Assembly (NCBI RefSeq): GCF_007556815.1
Contig: NZ_CP041743.1
Span: forward strand, 2,515,001-2,579,000
Length of the DNA stretch: 64,000 nt
Direction of reading: 5' to 3'
Source: Paraburkholderia megapolitana
Lineage (GTDB): Bacteria > Pseudomonadota > Gammaproteobacteria > Burkholderiales > Burkholderiaceae
Of this stretch, positions 9,553 to 20,266 are shown piece by piece. Each line of letters starts with the position of its first letter. The first letter of the stretch is position 1. Made by a program: the position numbers and the translations under genes. The notes under the pieces were generated by a model. It saw nothing but the letters and a program-made list of their open reading frames with translations. It searched no databases and was not told the DNA's origin.

Positions 9553-9993
9553 TCAGGTGTGTTCGCCCGAAATGTACTGCTCGAGCTGCTGGATCGTGAA
9601 GCGCTGGTCAGCGATGATGTTTTTCACCAGATCGCCGATCGACACCATACCCACCAGTTTGTCCTGATCGATGACCGGCAGATGGCGCATGCGGTGATCG
9701 GTCATCAGCGCCATGCATTCGTCGGTGGACTGGTCGAGACGCACGAAGCGTACCGCTTTGCTCATGATCTCGCGCACCAGCGTTTCCTTCGACGAGCGCT
9801 CCATCAGCACGACCTTGCGGGCGTAATCGCGCTCAGTGACGATGCCGGCGATCGCGTCGCCGTCGGTGACGACCAGCGCGCCGATCTGCTTGTCCGCCAT
9901 CAGTTTGATGGCGTTGTAGACGGAATCCGACGCGGAGATCGTGAAGACGCTATTGTCCTGCTTCGACTTGAGTACCTGGGCAACGCTAGACAT
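9553..9993 (-). CDS. Stand-alone CBS-domain-pair protein
   Basis: A 146-residue protein made of two tandem CBS motifs (about residues 10-65 and 75-130; GALVVTDGDAIAGIVTERDYARK and RHLPVIDQDKLVGMVSIGDL). Such Bateman modules bind adenosine nucleotides or NADH and act as energy-state regulators of other proteins; the partner is unknown. The ATG at 9993 is chosen because family proteins start MSxVAQVLK; the frame runs further upstream through basic sequence that does not resemble the family. Confidence 0.88.
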   Translation of the reverse strand: MSSVAQVLKSKQDNSVFTISASDSVYNAIKLMADKQIGALVVTDGDAIAGIVTERDYARKVVLMERSSKETLVREIMSKAVRFVRLDQSTDECMALMTDHRMRHLPVIDQDKLVGMVSIGDLVKNIIADQRFTIQQLEQYISGEHT

Positions 9994-10163
9994 GGGGCGG
10001 CTCCGTTTCGCAGTGCAGCACGCCAGCGTGTGACGCGCCGTTGTGAGGGACAGACAGATCCAGTATAAGCGGGAGCGGCGCGCGCGTCGCGCGCCATCCG
10101 ATGCGTGATGCCGATTAGCGGTAAACTCCACTTCCCAACTTTACCCCGGTGGTTCACGGGCTT

Positions 10164-10832
10164 ATGTCAGTACCACAGCACAACGCCATGCCCACGCCTC
10201 ACACACCGCCGCCCGTCGACTGCCCAGACGGAGAATGCGTCGTTCTCGACGCTACCGCCACGCTTCCCACGCGCTACGGCACGTTCAGGTCGTATGTGTT
10301 TCGCGTCAAGGATAGCGGCGAGGAACATCTCGCGCTCGTCATGGGCGACGTCGAGAGCGAGCAGCCGGTGCTGACACGGCTGCATTCGGAATGTCTGACT
10401 GGCGACGTGCTCGGCTCGTACCGCTGCGACTGCGGTGAACAACTCGATCTCGCGTTGCGCTATATCGCCGCCGAGGGTCGCGGCGTGTTGCTCTATCTGC
10501 GTGGTCACGAAGGGCGCGGCATTGGTCTGAGCAACAAGATCCGTGCTTATGCGCTGCAGGAGCAAGGGCGCGATACGGTCGAGGCGAACCTCGATCTCGG
10601 TTTGCCCGACGATTCCCGCGAATACGATTCGGCGGCTGGCATCCTGCGCCTGCTGAAAGTGACGTCCGTGCGCTTGATGAGCAACAACCCGAAGAAATTC
10701 GATTCGCTGTCGGCGCATGGCATTCCGGTTTGCGAACGGGTCGCGCTCGCGATCCCGATGCGCGAGGAAAACGAGCGGTATATCCGCACGAAGCAAGCCA
10801 AGTTTGGGCATTACTTCGACGAGAACGAGTGA
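10164..10832 (+). CDS. ribA: GTP cyclohydrolase II
   Basis: A 222-residue protein that would convert GTP to 2,5-diamino-6-ribosylamino-4(3H)-pyrimidinone 5'-phosphate, formate and pyrophosphate, the first step of riboflavin synthesis. The zinc ligands Cys77, Cys88 and Cys90 ([20 protein letters not shown]) and the catalytic [13 protein letters not shown] block are intact. It is a monofunctional RibA without the RibB domain. A GTG at 10149 and an ATG at 10188 are alternative starts. No other riboflavin gene adjoins it and I saw no FMN riboswitch ahead of it. Confidence 0.92.
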   Translation: MSVPQHNAMPTPHTPPPVDCPDGECVVLDATATLPTRYGTFRSYVFRVKDSGEEHLALVMGDVESEQPVLTRLHSECLTGDVLGSYRCDCGEQLDLALRYIAAEGRGVLLYLRGHEGRGIGLSNKIRAYALQEQGRDTVEANLDLGLPDDSREYDSAAGILRLLKVTSVRLMSNNPKKFDSLSAHGIPVCERVALAIPMREENERYIRTKQAKFGHYFDENE

Positions 10833-11235
10833 TCCAGAACTGCTGAAGAGTAGGCTGGGCCTGAACTCAGCCGCGTACGGAACCTGCGGGACCAGCGGGA
10901 CCACACGCGCGGAGTTCAAGCTCGCGCGTCGCTCGCGTGCGCAACTTTGCCTGTGCCACAGCCGCACACGGCCTTTCTCTCACGATCGTCCCTGCGCGAT
11001 TGACGATCGATTCCCCCCGACGACCTTCCTGTAACTAGGCGAACTCCGTCTGTGTAGCTTCCTATAAGCGTATCCGCCACTGGATTGCAAATAAGAATCG
11101 TTTACAAATCGGCAACAAAACCCTACATTATTCCTTTCATTTTGATTGCGAGTGATCGGCCGGGACGATCGTTTGTCTCAAAAAATACGGATTCCTACAG
11201 ATTGTCACGTGAGTCAGAAGAACTGGAGTTGTTTG
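10833..11235. other. Intergenic region upstream of the siderophore receptor
   Basis: About 400 bp without a gene. The first half is GC-rich with an imperfect direct repeat (GGGACCAGC / GGGACCACA near 10889-10907). The second half, from 11060, is AT-rich and contains a candidate Fur box (listed separately) and the ribosome site of the receptor gene (GGAG at 11225-11228). Confidence 0.4.
11087..11105 (+). promoter_or_regulatory. Candidate Fur box
   Basis: The 19-bp GCAAATAAGAATCGTTTAC agrees with the E. coli Fur consensus at 12 of 19 positions by my count and lies about 130 bp upstream of a TonB-dependent receptor gene, where Fur control is expected. The match is moderate, so this is a proposal rather than an identification. 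Confidence 0.4.
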
Positions 11236-13578
11236 ATGAAGCAGAAAGTCATTTCGTTCGCGATTCGCCGGATCGTTTCCGGAGCCGCCACTGCAGGGGT
11301 CGCACTGACGCTTGCGTCGACGCCCCAAACGGCGTTCGCACAGGAGCGGGTCTCCGATGATGAGGACTCCAGAAACGGGCGGGCAAAGACGCAGGGCAGC
11401 GGGCAGAAGGCGGCTCATTCCAACGTGGCTCCCGACGCGTCAGAACGCGGTGCGCTTCCCGCTATCTCGATTACGGCGAAGACGCCAGCTAATACAAACG
11501 AATTTTCTACCGGCATTGCACGTCTCGCGGATACGGTCAAGGAGATGCCACAGACCGTTAACGTCATCCCGCACGAACTGATCGAGCAGCAGAAAGCCAC
11601 TTCGCTCGAGCAGATCCTTAAGAACGTGCCCGGGATCACGATCGCAACCGGGGAAGGCAACGGCGGCCAGAATGGCGACCAGTTCAAGATTCGTGGTCTG
11701 TCGGCCAAGGGCGATATCTATATCGACGGTCTGCGCGATTTCGGGGCGTACAGGCGCGACAGCTTCGACACCGAGAGCGTGCAGGTCATCAAGGGGCCGT
11801 CGGGGGACAGCTTCGGTGTGGGCAGCATCGGCGGCCTGATCAACCAGACCTCGAAGCAGGCCAGGCTCAAGAGTGCGACAAGCATCGAACAAAGCGGCGG
11901 CTCGGGCTCGACTTACCGTACGACCGTCGACAGCAACATCAAACTAGGCGACACGACCGCCGTGCGCGTGAACGGTATGTACCAGAACGGCAATACGCCC
12001 GATCGCGACAACGTGAAGGACAATCGCGCCGGCGTGGCAATCGATTTCGGCACGGGCATCGGCACTCATACCGAGTGGCATCTCGGCTATTCGTATCTGC
12101 GCCGCGACGGCGTGCCGGACTACGGAATGCCGACCGCCCAGGGCGCCGACGGCTTCTACCGGCCGATACTCGAATACAACGTTCCGGGGCTCGATTCCTC
12201 GACGTCGTATGTCCGCAATACCGATCGCGACAAGAGCGACACACATATCGTTTCCTCGTTGTTCACAAAGAAGCTCGATAACGGCATCCAGATCGACAAC
12301 GACACGCGTTTCACATTCTACGAGCGCGACTTTTCGTCGACGCATCCGGCGGCGGTCAGTTCTTCCAACCTCAAGAAACTGCTGGCTGGCCAGAATCTCG
12401 CGCTTCCCTATGGTGCCGACGGCGGCGTGGTGTATCTTCAGCGCGGCCTCGGCGTGCAGAACGTGACCACCGCGAAAGGCGAATTCAATCTTGGAGCGTT
12501 GCGCAATCGCGCCGTTTTCGGGCTCGATATGAATTATCAACGTGACCATCGCGACCAGGGCACGTGGACGGGGCGCGTGAACAATCAGACGGTGGTCAAT
12601 CCGCAATATCAGATGCCGCCCGGATGGTCGCTCAGTTATGGCAATACGACGCGCGACGCGCAATCTTCGGATATCGGCGTATTTGCCAACGATCGCATCT
12701 GGCTCACGCAGCAGTTCTCGCTGCTCGGCAATCTGCGCTGGGACTATTTTCGCAGCAAGTACTGGACGAGCGCTGCATCCTTGACGGGCGGTACAGCCAG
12801 CTCCAGCAAGGTCAGTCCGGGTATTTCGGCGATCTGGGAACCGACGAAAGACGCTATGTTCTATACGTCGTTCTCGCGTACTTATCGCCCGATCGGCACC
12901 GACATTGCGCTCGCTGTGGGCGGCAGGCAGTCGGAAGTGCCGACAAATGGTGTCGACAGCGTGCCGGAGCGTTCGGACACCGTCGAAGTAGGCACGAAGC
13001 TCGACTTCCTCAACAAGCGTCTTGGCGTGACGGCAGCCTTGTTCCAGACGCGCAAGTCGCGCTCGTACGCGATCGAGCCGGACACGGGCGAGCTCAGTCC
13101 AGGCTTTTCGGACAATGGCGAAGGCTATCGGATTCGCGGTGTCGAGCTGGGGCTGTCGGGCCGGATCACGGAAAACTGGTCGGCAAACATCGCTTATGCG
13201 TACCTCAACGGTATCGTCAACGAAGCGAGCGCCGCGACGTCGATCGGCAAGACGGCGCCGGGCGTATCGAACAACAACATGACGGTGTGGACGAGCTACC
13301 TCGTGCCGCATTTGCTGGTGCCGCTGCCGGGCAAACTCACGGTAGGCGGTGGCCTGCAGTATGCATCGGGATATTGGGTGAATTCTGCGAATACGGCGCG
13401 TGTGCCCGAGAATTTCTCGCTCGACGGCATGGTCGGCTATGAGCAGGGACCGTATCGCATCTCGCTCAACCTGTACAACCTGACTGATCACCTGAACTAT
13501 CAGTCGGCGTTCAGTACGTCGCGCGCTGTGCCGGCTTCGCGACGCACATTCCTGCTAAGCGCAGGCGCAAAGTTCTGA
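11236..13578 (+). CDS. TonB-dependent siderophore receptor
   Basis: A 780-residue outer-membrane receptor. A long signal peptide (residues 1-35, ending TAFAQ) is followed by a variable linker, a TonB-box/plug start (PAISITAKTPANTNEFSTG), the plug domain with GITIATGEGNG and DIYIDGLRDFG, and a 22-strand barrel ending in the terminal aromatic RTFLLSAGAKF. The plug resembles catecholate receptors of the Fiu type. The start at 11236 has GGAG upstream. It is followed after 111 bp by a PiuC-like hydroxylase gene, the usual pairing for iron receptors. Imported siderophore cannot be told from sequence alone. Iron repression through Fur is likely. Confidence 0.92.
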   Translation: MKQKVISFAIRRIVSGAATAGVALTLASTPQTAFAQERVSDDEDSRNGRAKTQGSGQKAAHSNVAPDASERGALPAISITAKTPANTNEFSTGIARLADTVKEMPQTVNVIPHELIEQQKATSLEQILKNVPGITIATGEGNGGQNGDQFKIRGLSAKGDIYIDGLRDFGAYRRDSFDTESVQVIKGPSGDSFGVGSIGGLINQTSKQARLKSATSIEQSGGSGSTYRTTVDSNIKLGDTTAVRVNGMYQNGNTPDRDNVKDNRAGVAIDFGTGIGTHTEWHLGYSYLRRDGVPDYGMPTAQGADGFYRPILEYNVPGLDSSTSYVRNTDRDKSDTHIVSSLFTKKLDNGIQIDNDTRFTFYERDFSSTHPAAVSSSNLKKLLAGQNLALPYGADGGVVYLQRGLGVQNVTTAKGEFNLGALRNRAVFGLDMNYQRDHRDQGTWTGRVNNQTVVNPQYQMPPGWSLSYGNTTRDAQSSDIGVFANDRIWLTQQFSLLGNLRWDYFRSKYWTSAASLTGGTASSSKVSPGISAIWEPTKDAMFYTSFSRTYRPIGTDIALAVGGRQSEVPTNGVDSVPERSDTVEVGTKLDFLNKRLGVTAALFQTRKSRSYAIEPDTGELSPGFSDNGEGYRIRGVELGLSGRITENWSANIAYAYLNGIVNEASAATSIGKTAPGVSNNNMTVWTSYLVPHLLVPLPGKLTVGGGLQYASGYWVNSANTARVPENFSLDGMVGYEQGPYRISLNLYNLTDHLNYQSAFSTSRAVPASRRTFLLSAGAKF

Positions 13579-13689
13579 TCGTTGGGCAAGCGCGACGCGG
13601 CAGCATTTTTGCTTGAGCAACAACGCGGGGAACGGCGCACACGGTCTGCGCATGGTGTACGCATGCGCGTCTTTACAAGGGCTCCATTC

Positions 13690-14376
13690 ATGTTCATCCA
13701 GATCCCCGATGTGCTCACGTCTGCCCAGGTCAGGCATTGCCGCCAGGTGCTCGAAGCGTCGCAGTGGGTCGATGGCCGTCTGACTGCCGGCGACCTCGCG
13801 GCGAAATTCAAGAACAATCTGCAGATTCCGTCCGAAAGTATGGAGGCGCGCGAGCTGGGCGAGCTGATTCTGAACGCGTTGGGCGGCAATGCGACTTATC
13901 ACTCGGCGGCGCTTCCGTTGCGCGTACTGCCGCCACGCTTTAACCGCTACGACGTGGGCATGACGTTCGGAATGCACGTCGACAATGCCATTCAGTCGGT
14001 ACCTGGCACGGGTGGCGCGCGCATGCGCGCGGACGTATCGAGCACGATCTTTCTCTCAGAACCAGACGAATACGAGGGCGGTGAACTCGTGGTCGACGAT
14101 GCGCACGGCGAGCGCTCGATCAAGCTGCCGGCCGGCCACATGATCGTCTATCCGGCTTCGACACTGCATCGTGTGACGCCAGTGACGCGCGGCAGCCGGT
14201 GGGCCTCGTTCTTCTGGGCGCAATCGCTGGTGAAGGACGAGACGAGCCGCACGATGCTGTATGAGCTCGACTGCGCGATCATGGCGATCCGCAGCGAGAT
14301 GGGCGATGAGCACCCCGCGGTGCATCGGCTCGTGAATCACTATCACAACCTGTTGCGCCGCTGGTCGGAACTGTGA
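13690..14376 (+). CDS. PKHD-type Fe(II)/2-oxoglutarate hydroxylase, PiuC-like
   Basis: A 228-residue dioxygenase of the PiuC/YbiX family. Iron ligands are His96 and Asp98 (GMHVDNAI) and His160 (STLHRV), and the 2-oxoglutarate-binding Arg is Arg170. Family length is about 226 residues and all ligands are present. Members sit beside TonB receptors and are iron-regulated; they are thought to modify a siderophore or iron-uptake component, although the natural substrate is not established. Start is ATG at 13690 (MFIQIPDVL), identical in style to homologues. Confidence 0.92.
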   Translation: MFIQIPDVLTSAQVRHCRQVLEASQWVDGRLTAGDLAAKFKNNLQIPSESMEARELGELILNALGGNATYHSAALPLRVLPPRFNRYDVGMTFGMHVDNAIQSVPGTGGARMRADVSSTIFLSEPDEYEGGELVVDDAHGERSIKLPAGHMIVYPASTLHRVTPVTRGSRWASFFWAQSLVKDETSRTMLYELDCAIMAIRSEMGDEHPAVHRLVNHYHNLLRRWSEL

Positions 14377-14415
14377 GCCGCGTCATGCACATTCTCCCGG
14401 TCCATTGGTCCCCGG

Positions 14416-15309
14416 CTAAGCCTTGTCCTGCTGGCTAGCGGCGAAAACCTGCGCGAGTTCCGTTGCACCGAAGCGCTGTTCGCCCACCCCGGCTTCGATA
14501 TCGATGTGCCCCGCGTTGTGCGCGTCGTACAGATCGACGATCAGTTGCGCGTGCCCGTCGCTGAGTCCCCCACGCAACAGGGTGGCGGTCCATGCGTCGC
14601 GTGGTAGTTCACGTGCTGCAACCGGACGGCCGCTGACATCGCTCAATACGCTCGCAACGCCATATGCATTGACGCGTCGCGGACCTTCTACACTGACGAT
14701 ACGCAACGGCGCTGCTGCTGCGTTTTCCTCAAGCAGAAGTTCCGCCGCGAGCTCGCCAACGTCCTGGGCCGCGACAGTCGGAAAGCGCTTGTCGAGCGGA
14801 TGATGCAGACTCGGCAACTGACCGGTTGCCAGCGCCACAGGCATCACGCGATTCCAGTTGTGCATATGCTCGGCCGCCCGCAGCAGGATGAGCCGTGTCC
14901 TCGATCCAGCGAGCGGTTTCAGTTGCGTTTCGAGGTAGTGAAACAGCGTCGTGATGCCGGTGCCTTGTTCGATCTGCGCGCCGTAGTCGGATAGCGCGAG
15001 CAGAACCGCTGGCGGGTGCGCACGCAGTGCAATCGCAGCAGCGTCGATCATGCCGCGCATCGTGCGTTCGGGATGAGGGTCGCCCTGCGGCACCGGGCAC
15101 AGCATCTGTACCGCTGTCGCTCCTTCCAGTGCCTGCGCGATCGAAGCGCTGTCGCCAAGGTCCGCGAACGCGACACTGCAGCCGAGCTGCGCGAACGGTT
15201 CGCCTTGCTGCGCGTGACGCACAACAGCCCGAACCGGTTTGCCTGCACGTCGCAGCGCGGCAATGCTGGCGCGTCCCACGTTACCTGAAGCTCCAAAGAT
15301 CACATACAC
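14416..15309 (-). CDS. NmrA-like NAD(P)-binding oxidoreductase
   Basis: A 297-residue atypical short-chain dehydrogenase with the Rossmann glycine motif GASGNVGRAS at residues 5-14 and the NmrA/HSCARG-type fold; the usual YxxxK catalytic pair is not evident, so a redox-sensing or quinone-reductase role (QorB-like) is possible. The start is GTG at 15309, chosen because AAGGAG lies at the right distance upstream. It is divergently paired with an AraC-family regulator that probably controls it. Convergent with the PiuC-like gene. Confidence 0.82.
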   Translation of the reverse strand: MYVIFGASGNVGRASIAALRRAGKPVRAVVRHAQQGEPFAQLGCSVAFADLGDSASIAQALEGATAVQMLCPVPQGDPHPERTMRGMIDAAAIALRAHPPAVLLALSDYGAQIEQGTGITTLFHYLETQLKPLAGSRTRLILLRAAEHMHNWNRVMPVALATGQLPSLHHPLDKRFPTVAAQDVGELAAELLLEENAAAAPLRIVSVEGPRRVNAYGVASVLSDVSGRPVAARELPRDAWTATLLRGGLSDGHAQLIVDLYDAHNAGHIDIEAGVGEQRFGATELAQVFAASQQDKA

Positions 15310-15505
15310 GGTCTGCTCCTTGTCTGTCTGACGATGAAGCGATCGTAGACACGGTAGCCGCACACCGCGCGCAGACGTGGATCGCAATGCGCAGATCCGG
15401 ATGACGATTTTCGCGGGCGTGGATCGCGCAAAACGGCGGCGTCATGCAAAACGACTCGAAACGCAGCACGATGGCCGCAGACCTGCTCCTGCGCAAGGAC
15501 CTGCG

Positions 15506-16444
15506 ATGACCTCCGCTACGCCACACCCGTTACCCCATTCGAACCCGCAAGCGAGCCTGCGCTCCAGTTCCGGCCGTGGCTGGAAGGGCTTCGGCGCGGA
15601 ACTGGTCGCCGTTCCAGCCGGCCTGCACCGGGTCCCGCCGAGCTTGCATCATCGTGTGGGTGTGCACGTCGGTGCGCCGGTCAAGGCTCGTTGTAGGTGC
15701 GACGGTCGACGCTCGTCGCGCATCCAGGCGCACGGCGACGCCGACGTGATTCCGGCCGGACTCGACGGCGAGTGGACCGATGAAGCCGATTGCACGATTC
15801 TGCGGATATGGATCGGCAGCGAGTTTGCGCGCACGACGTTCGAACAACTCGGTGTGCCCGCGTCGAGCGCACAGATCGAGCCGCGTTTCCAGATGCGCGA
15901 TCCGCGCTTCCAGCATCTCGCGTGGGCGCTGCGCGCGGAGCTCGAAGCCGACGACAGATCCGACCCGCTGTACGCGGAAAGCCTTTGCACTGCGATGCTC
16001 GTGCGTTTGACGCACGGGGCACCGGCACTCGTCGAACGGCGTCGCACGCTGGCACCGCGCACGGCGGCACGGCTGATCGACTACATCGAAAGCCACCTCG
16101 ATCAGCGCCTTACGTTGACCGAACTGGCTGCGCTCGCCGAACTCAGCGTGCCGCATTTCAAGGTGCTATTTCGCGAGACGCTCGGTATGCCGGTGCATCG
16201 CTATGTCGTGCAACGGCGTGTCGAACGGGCCCGCATGCTGTTGTTGCAAGGCAAGCTGTCTGCAAGCCAGGTCGCGCTCGACACCGGCTTCGCGCATCAG
16301 AGCCACATGGCGCACTGGATGATGCGCCTGCTCAACGTGACACCGCGTGAGCTCGTCAAATCGACGAAACATGCGATGCGCATTGCAGAACGTTCGAACG
16401 ACGGTGAGCGCGTCGCAACGACGTCTTTGCTGCAGTCGCGTTAA
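15506..16444 (+). CDS. AraC-family transcriptional regulator
   Basis: A 312-residue regulator with an N-terminal cupin-like sensor half and two C-terminal helix-turn-helix motifs (LTLTELAALAELSVPHFKVLF around residues 200-220 and SASQVALDTGFAHQSHMAHWM around residues 250-270). Start ATG at 15506 is preceded by AAGGAC. It reads away from the NmrA-like gene across a 196-bp shared promoter region, the standard arrangement for a local regulator. The inducer is unknown. Confidence 0.87.
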   Translation: MTSATPHPLPHSNPQASLRSSSGRGWKGFGAELVAVPAGLHRVPPSLHHRVGVHVGAPVKARCRCDGRRSSRIQAHGDADVIPAGLDGEWTDEADCTILRIWIGSEFARTTFEQLGVPASSAQIEPRFQMRDPRFQHLAWALRAELEADDRSDPLYAESLCTAMLVRLTHGAPALVERRRTLAPRTAARLIDYIESHLDQRLTLTELAALAELSVPHFKVLFRETLGMPVHRYVVQRRVERARMLLLQGKLSASQVALDTGFAHQSHMAHWMMRLLNVTPRELVKSTKHAMRIAERSNDGERVATTSLLQSR

Positions 16445-16520
16445 GCAGTTTGCGTGCGGGGCAGCGCGAACTGGCGTGGAGTTCGCACACTATTGCTCAT
16501 GTGATCGCTTCGAGTGCTAA

Positions 16521-17642
<1,122 letters not shown>

Positions 17643-17645
17643 TCG

Positions 17646-18698
17646 ATGGCGCTCGCGCATGAGCGACGCGTCCGCACGCGCAGGACATGGTTCGTTGTCG
17701 CCGCGCTCGCGGCGTCAGCGGCTGCGGCGTTCTGGCTCGATTCGACAACACATCGCGGGCATCGCGCGCGTGACGCGACGCTTGCGGACCAGTCTCGTGC
17801 GACGCAATTCGCCGCTGTCGATCCGGCTGCTGCGGCGGCGCAGTCGACGCTGAATGCGTTGCCGGATTCACTGCAAGGATCGTCGCCGCCGCGTTTGCCG
17901 CTCGAAGCCGGTGGCCATCTGGCGCATAGCCGTGCGGTCCGCGACTTCTTCGATTACTTTCTGAGCGCGACCAGCGAGCGTTCCGCCCAGGCGCTCGATG
18001 CACTCGTACGCCGCTACATCAAGATTCAGCTGGAAGGCACACCCGCCGCCGACGAAGCCGTGGACGCGTGGCAGCGCTACACCGCATACCGCATCGCACT
18101 CGATCAACTGCCGCAACCGGCCGCAACGCCGGGCGGCAAGCTGGATCTCGACGCGATGCAGCTCGTACTCGACGAACGTTCGTTGCTTGCCTCACGTGTA
18201 TTGGGCGAATGGAGTGCGCCGTTCTTCGGTACCGAGTTACAGCGGCAGCGCAACGATCTTGCGCGTCTGCGGATCGCATCGGACCCGTCGCTGAGCGCTG
18301 CCGATAAAGCCGCTCGACTTGCCGCGCTCGACGCCGCGCTTAATGCCGCGTTACCGCCGGCCGAACGCGCGATGCGCGAGCGCGTGCAGCAACAACAGTC
18401 ATCGATCGATGCGATCGCGCAGATGCAGAAGCAGGGCACCTCACTCGATGCGATGCGCGCACAGGTCACGCAGACGCTCGGCCCGCAGGCGGCCGCACGC
18501 GTGGTGCAGATGGAGCAGGACGAGCAGGCATGGCAGACGCGCTACGCCGACTATGCGGTGCAGCGGGCGCAGATCGATCAGCGGGGGCTTGCGCCGCAGG
18601 ATCGCGATGCGCAGATCGCTCAACTACGGCAGCGGTTTTTCACGCGGCCTGGCGATGCATTGCGCGCGGCATCGCTGGATCGGGGCGCAGGCGGCTGA
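17646..18698 (+). CDS. lifO: Lipase-specific foldase (steric chaperone)
   Basis: A 350-residue inner-membrane-anchored chaperone. A single N-terminal transmembrane helix (about residues 15-32) is followed by an Ala/Pro-rich linker and then the foldase domain with the defining RxxFDYxLSA motif (VRDFFDYFLSA, near residue 98). The rest is helical and Gln/Ala/Arg-rich, as in the extended helices that embrace the lipase. It starts 3 bp after the lipase stop, so the two are co-translated. Length matches B. cepacia/glumae Lif proteins. Confidence 0.93.
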   Translation: MALAHERRVRTRRTWFVVAALAASAAAAFWLDSTTHRGHRARDATLADQSRATQFAAVDPAAAAAQSTLNALPDSLQGSSPPRLPLEAGGHLAHSRAVRDFFDYFLSATSERSAQALDALVRRYIKIQLEGTPAADEAVDAWQRYTAYRIALDQLPQPAATPGGKLDLDAMQLVLDERSLLASRVLGEWSAPFFGTELQRQRNDLARLRIASDPSLSAADKAARLAALDAALNAALPPAERAMRERVQQQQSSIDAIAQMQKQGTSLDAMRAQVTQTLGPQAAARVVQMEQDEQAWQTRYADYAVQRAQIDQRGLAPQDRDAQIAQLRQRFFTRPGDALRAASLDRGAGG

Positions 18699-19804
18699 GC
18701 GCTAGCGGCTCGACTCTTCACTCAATTTCCCGCATTGACCATCGATTTTCGAGCCGTGCACTAGCCCGCTCGAGAGCCACCCATGGCTTAACACCTCAAT
18801 CCATGCCCCACAACGGGCCATTCCCGGCGTTTTAACTTTGCTTAACATTTAAAAAGCCGAAATTTAACAATCCATGACAGTAGTTTTTCCGAGATATCTC
18901 GAAAATACATTCACACGCTGCGGTACTGAATGACGTGTGTGGTAATCGATCGATTTAGCACACGGGCCAGAGTCGGAACAGCGGTACCAGCAACGGACAA
19001 TCGCTACGGGGCGAAAGCTGACGCTCGCAAGAGAAGTCGGCGCTCAGGGAGAACAAGAGCGGAGAGGAAGTTCGCCAGGCTTTTGGGGAGGCGGGACGGC
19101 TGTGCAAAAGATCCCGATTGCGGCGACGGCGACAACGGCAGGTGCGTAGTCGGCGGGCATGAGCAACGTCCGGGCGGACGTCATAGTCGATGGGGTGCGC
19201 GTGATCTACGAGGGGAGATCATGCAGCGTCACCGTCCAGCTCAGCCACGATGGCAGCGCGCAGGCACGCGTTGGGTGCGACACCGGAAATCCGGGCGCGA
19301 CGCCCGATGCAGCGAAAGTGCCTGACAGGTTGTCGCCGTCGCATTTTTGCGAGGTTGCAGGAAGACGTCGGCAGGACACAAGAACATAGCAGTTGCGAGC
19401 AGCACCAGAATACTCGGACGAGGCGGCGGGGCCATCCGGCGAACAGACCGGCATGAAGCAAGGGAAGGGGCGCCCGCGCAAAAGCGGGCGCACGATCAAA
19501 GCGGCGCGCTCCATCGCGCGCCCCGCGGCGGGACCGCGCGAAGAGACCAACCAGACAGTACCGGCACGACAGGAATCCGCCGTAGCGACATCGAACGCGA
19601 TGCCGCTACGGCGATACCTGTGCGCAGGTTTAATCCGTCATCTGACAATCCTTAAACGATTTAATCCAGGGCCCTTCTTATACTCGTCGATTGTTAAAAG
19701 TTTTCACGATTGCGCGCATATCGCTGTGACGACGGCACGTGAAACCTACAAGCGAAGCAGGCAACGACAGGAAGAAGGGATGTTGTCCTTACGCAGGGAA
19801 AGGG
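18699..19804. other. 1.1-kb gene-poor region
   Basis: No strongly supported gene. The region opens with a GC-rich tail, then an AT-rich stretch at 18830-18930 with a perfect 12-bp palindrome CGAGATATCTCG at 18890-18901, then mixed sequence with several overlapping short frames in all three plus-strand phases. Base composition is lower in GC than the neighbouring genes. A weak candidate small gene lies at 19159-19389 (separate entry). No transposase remnant or terminal repeat was recognised. Confidence 0.4.
19159..19389 (+). CDS. Possible small hypothetical protein
   Basis: A 76-codon frame starting MSNVRADVIVDGVRVIYEG. Its first half reads like an ordinary beta-strand-rich protein with GC-ending codons, the second half less so, and it has only a weak ribosome site. 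A competing frame (18930-19325) overlaps it. I list it because it is the best coding candidate in this stretch, not because it is convincing. No family recognised. Confidence 0.25.
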   Translation: MSNVRADVIVDGVRVIYEGRSCSVTVQLSHDGSAQARVGCDTGNPGATPDAAKVPDRLSPSHFCEVAGRRRQDTRT

Positions 19805-20266
19805 ATGCTTTTTAGACCTGGCACGACCCGTCTTCCGCTCAGGGCAAGCGAGCGGTCGCGCAAGACCGAACGCCGCCTGCAGCGCGTCGAACTGGATCCA
19901 TCGACCGATGCTCACGCGCGTGCCGCAATCGAGGCATACGCGGATTCGTGCGCGAACGACATGCCGTGGCTTGCGGAGCTGCTGCGTGCATCGGCGGTGC
20001 CTGAAGCGGACGCGCTGACACACTGCGCCGCGACCACGCAGCGCGTTTTCGCGCTTGCGCAGCAATGGGCCGCGCAGCAACCCGACTACGCGCACGCCGC
20101 CTGGGAGCACGTACGCATCCACCTGGACGCGGCACTGCAGGTCAGGACGCCCGCCAGCGATGTACCGAATTCGACGGCCGCGTCGGGTGTCTCCGACCCG
20201 GACCAGCGTCTGCAGCTTGAAAGAGAGAGCCCGGCTACGCCCGGGCCGGAACCTGAGAGAGAGTAG
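19805..20266 (+). CDS. Hypothetical protein
   Basis: A 153-residue soluble, Ala-rich helical protein (MLFRPGTTRL start) with a basic N-terminal patch and an acidic, Pro-rich tail. The middle (about residues 35-110, DAHARAAIEAYADS to HVRIHLDAAL) has the codon bias of a real gene. A GTG at 19739 would add 22 residues; the ATG at 19805 has an AGGGAAAGGG purine stretch ahead of it. No domain recognised. It sits alone ahead of the two-component operon, separated by hairpins. Confidence 0.5.
   Translation: MLFRPGTTRLPLRASERSRKTERRLQRVELDPSTDAHARAAIEAYADSCANDMPWLAELLRASAVPEADALTHCAATTQRVFALAQQWAAQQPDYAHAAWEHVRIHLDAALQVRTPASDVPNSTAASGVSDPDQRLQLERESPATPGPEPERE

Noticed and set aside
11944-13491. A 515-codon open frame antisense to the TonB receptor gene
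   Set aside because: His/Arg-rich translation with no domain; typical antisense shadow of a high-GC gene. The same holds for long antisense frames opposite cobN (31816-33198, 33463-34776), the LysM-FecR gene (21472-22440) and the propeller gene (52388-53359).
18930-19325. A 131-codon open frame in the gene-poor region
   Set aside because: Arg/Gly-rich translation without a ribosome site, overlapping another weak frame; not supported as a gene.
19393-19815. A 140-codon open frame ahead of the hypothetical gene
   Set aside because: Low-complexity basic translation crossing an AT-rich stretch; looks non-coding.
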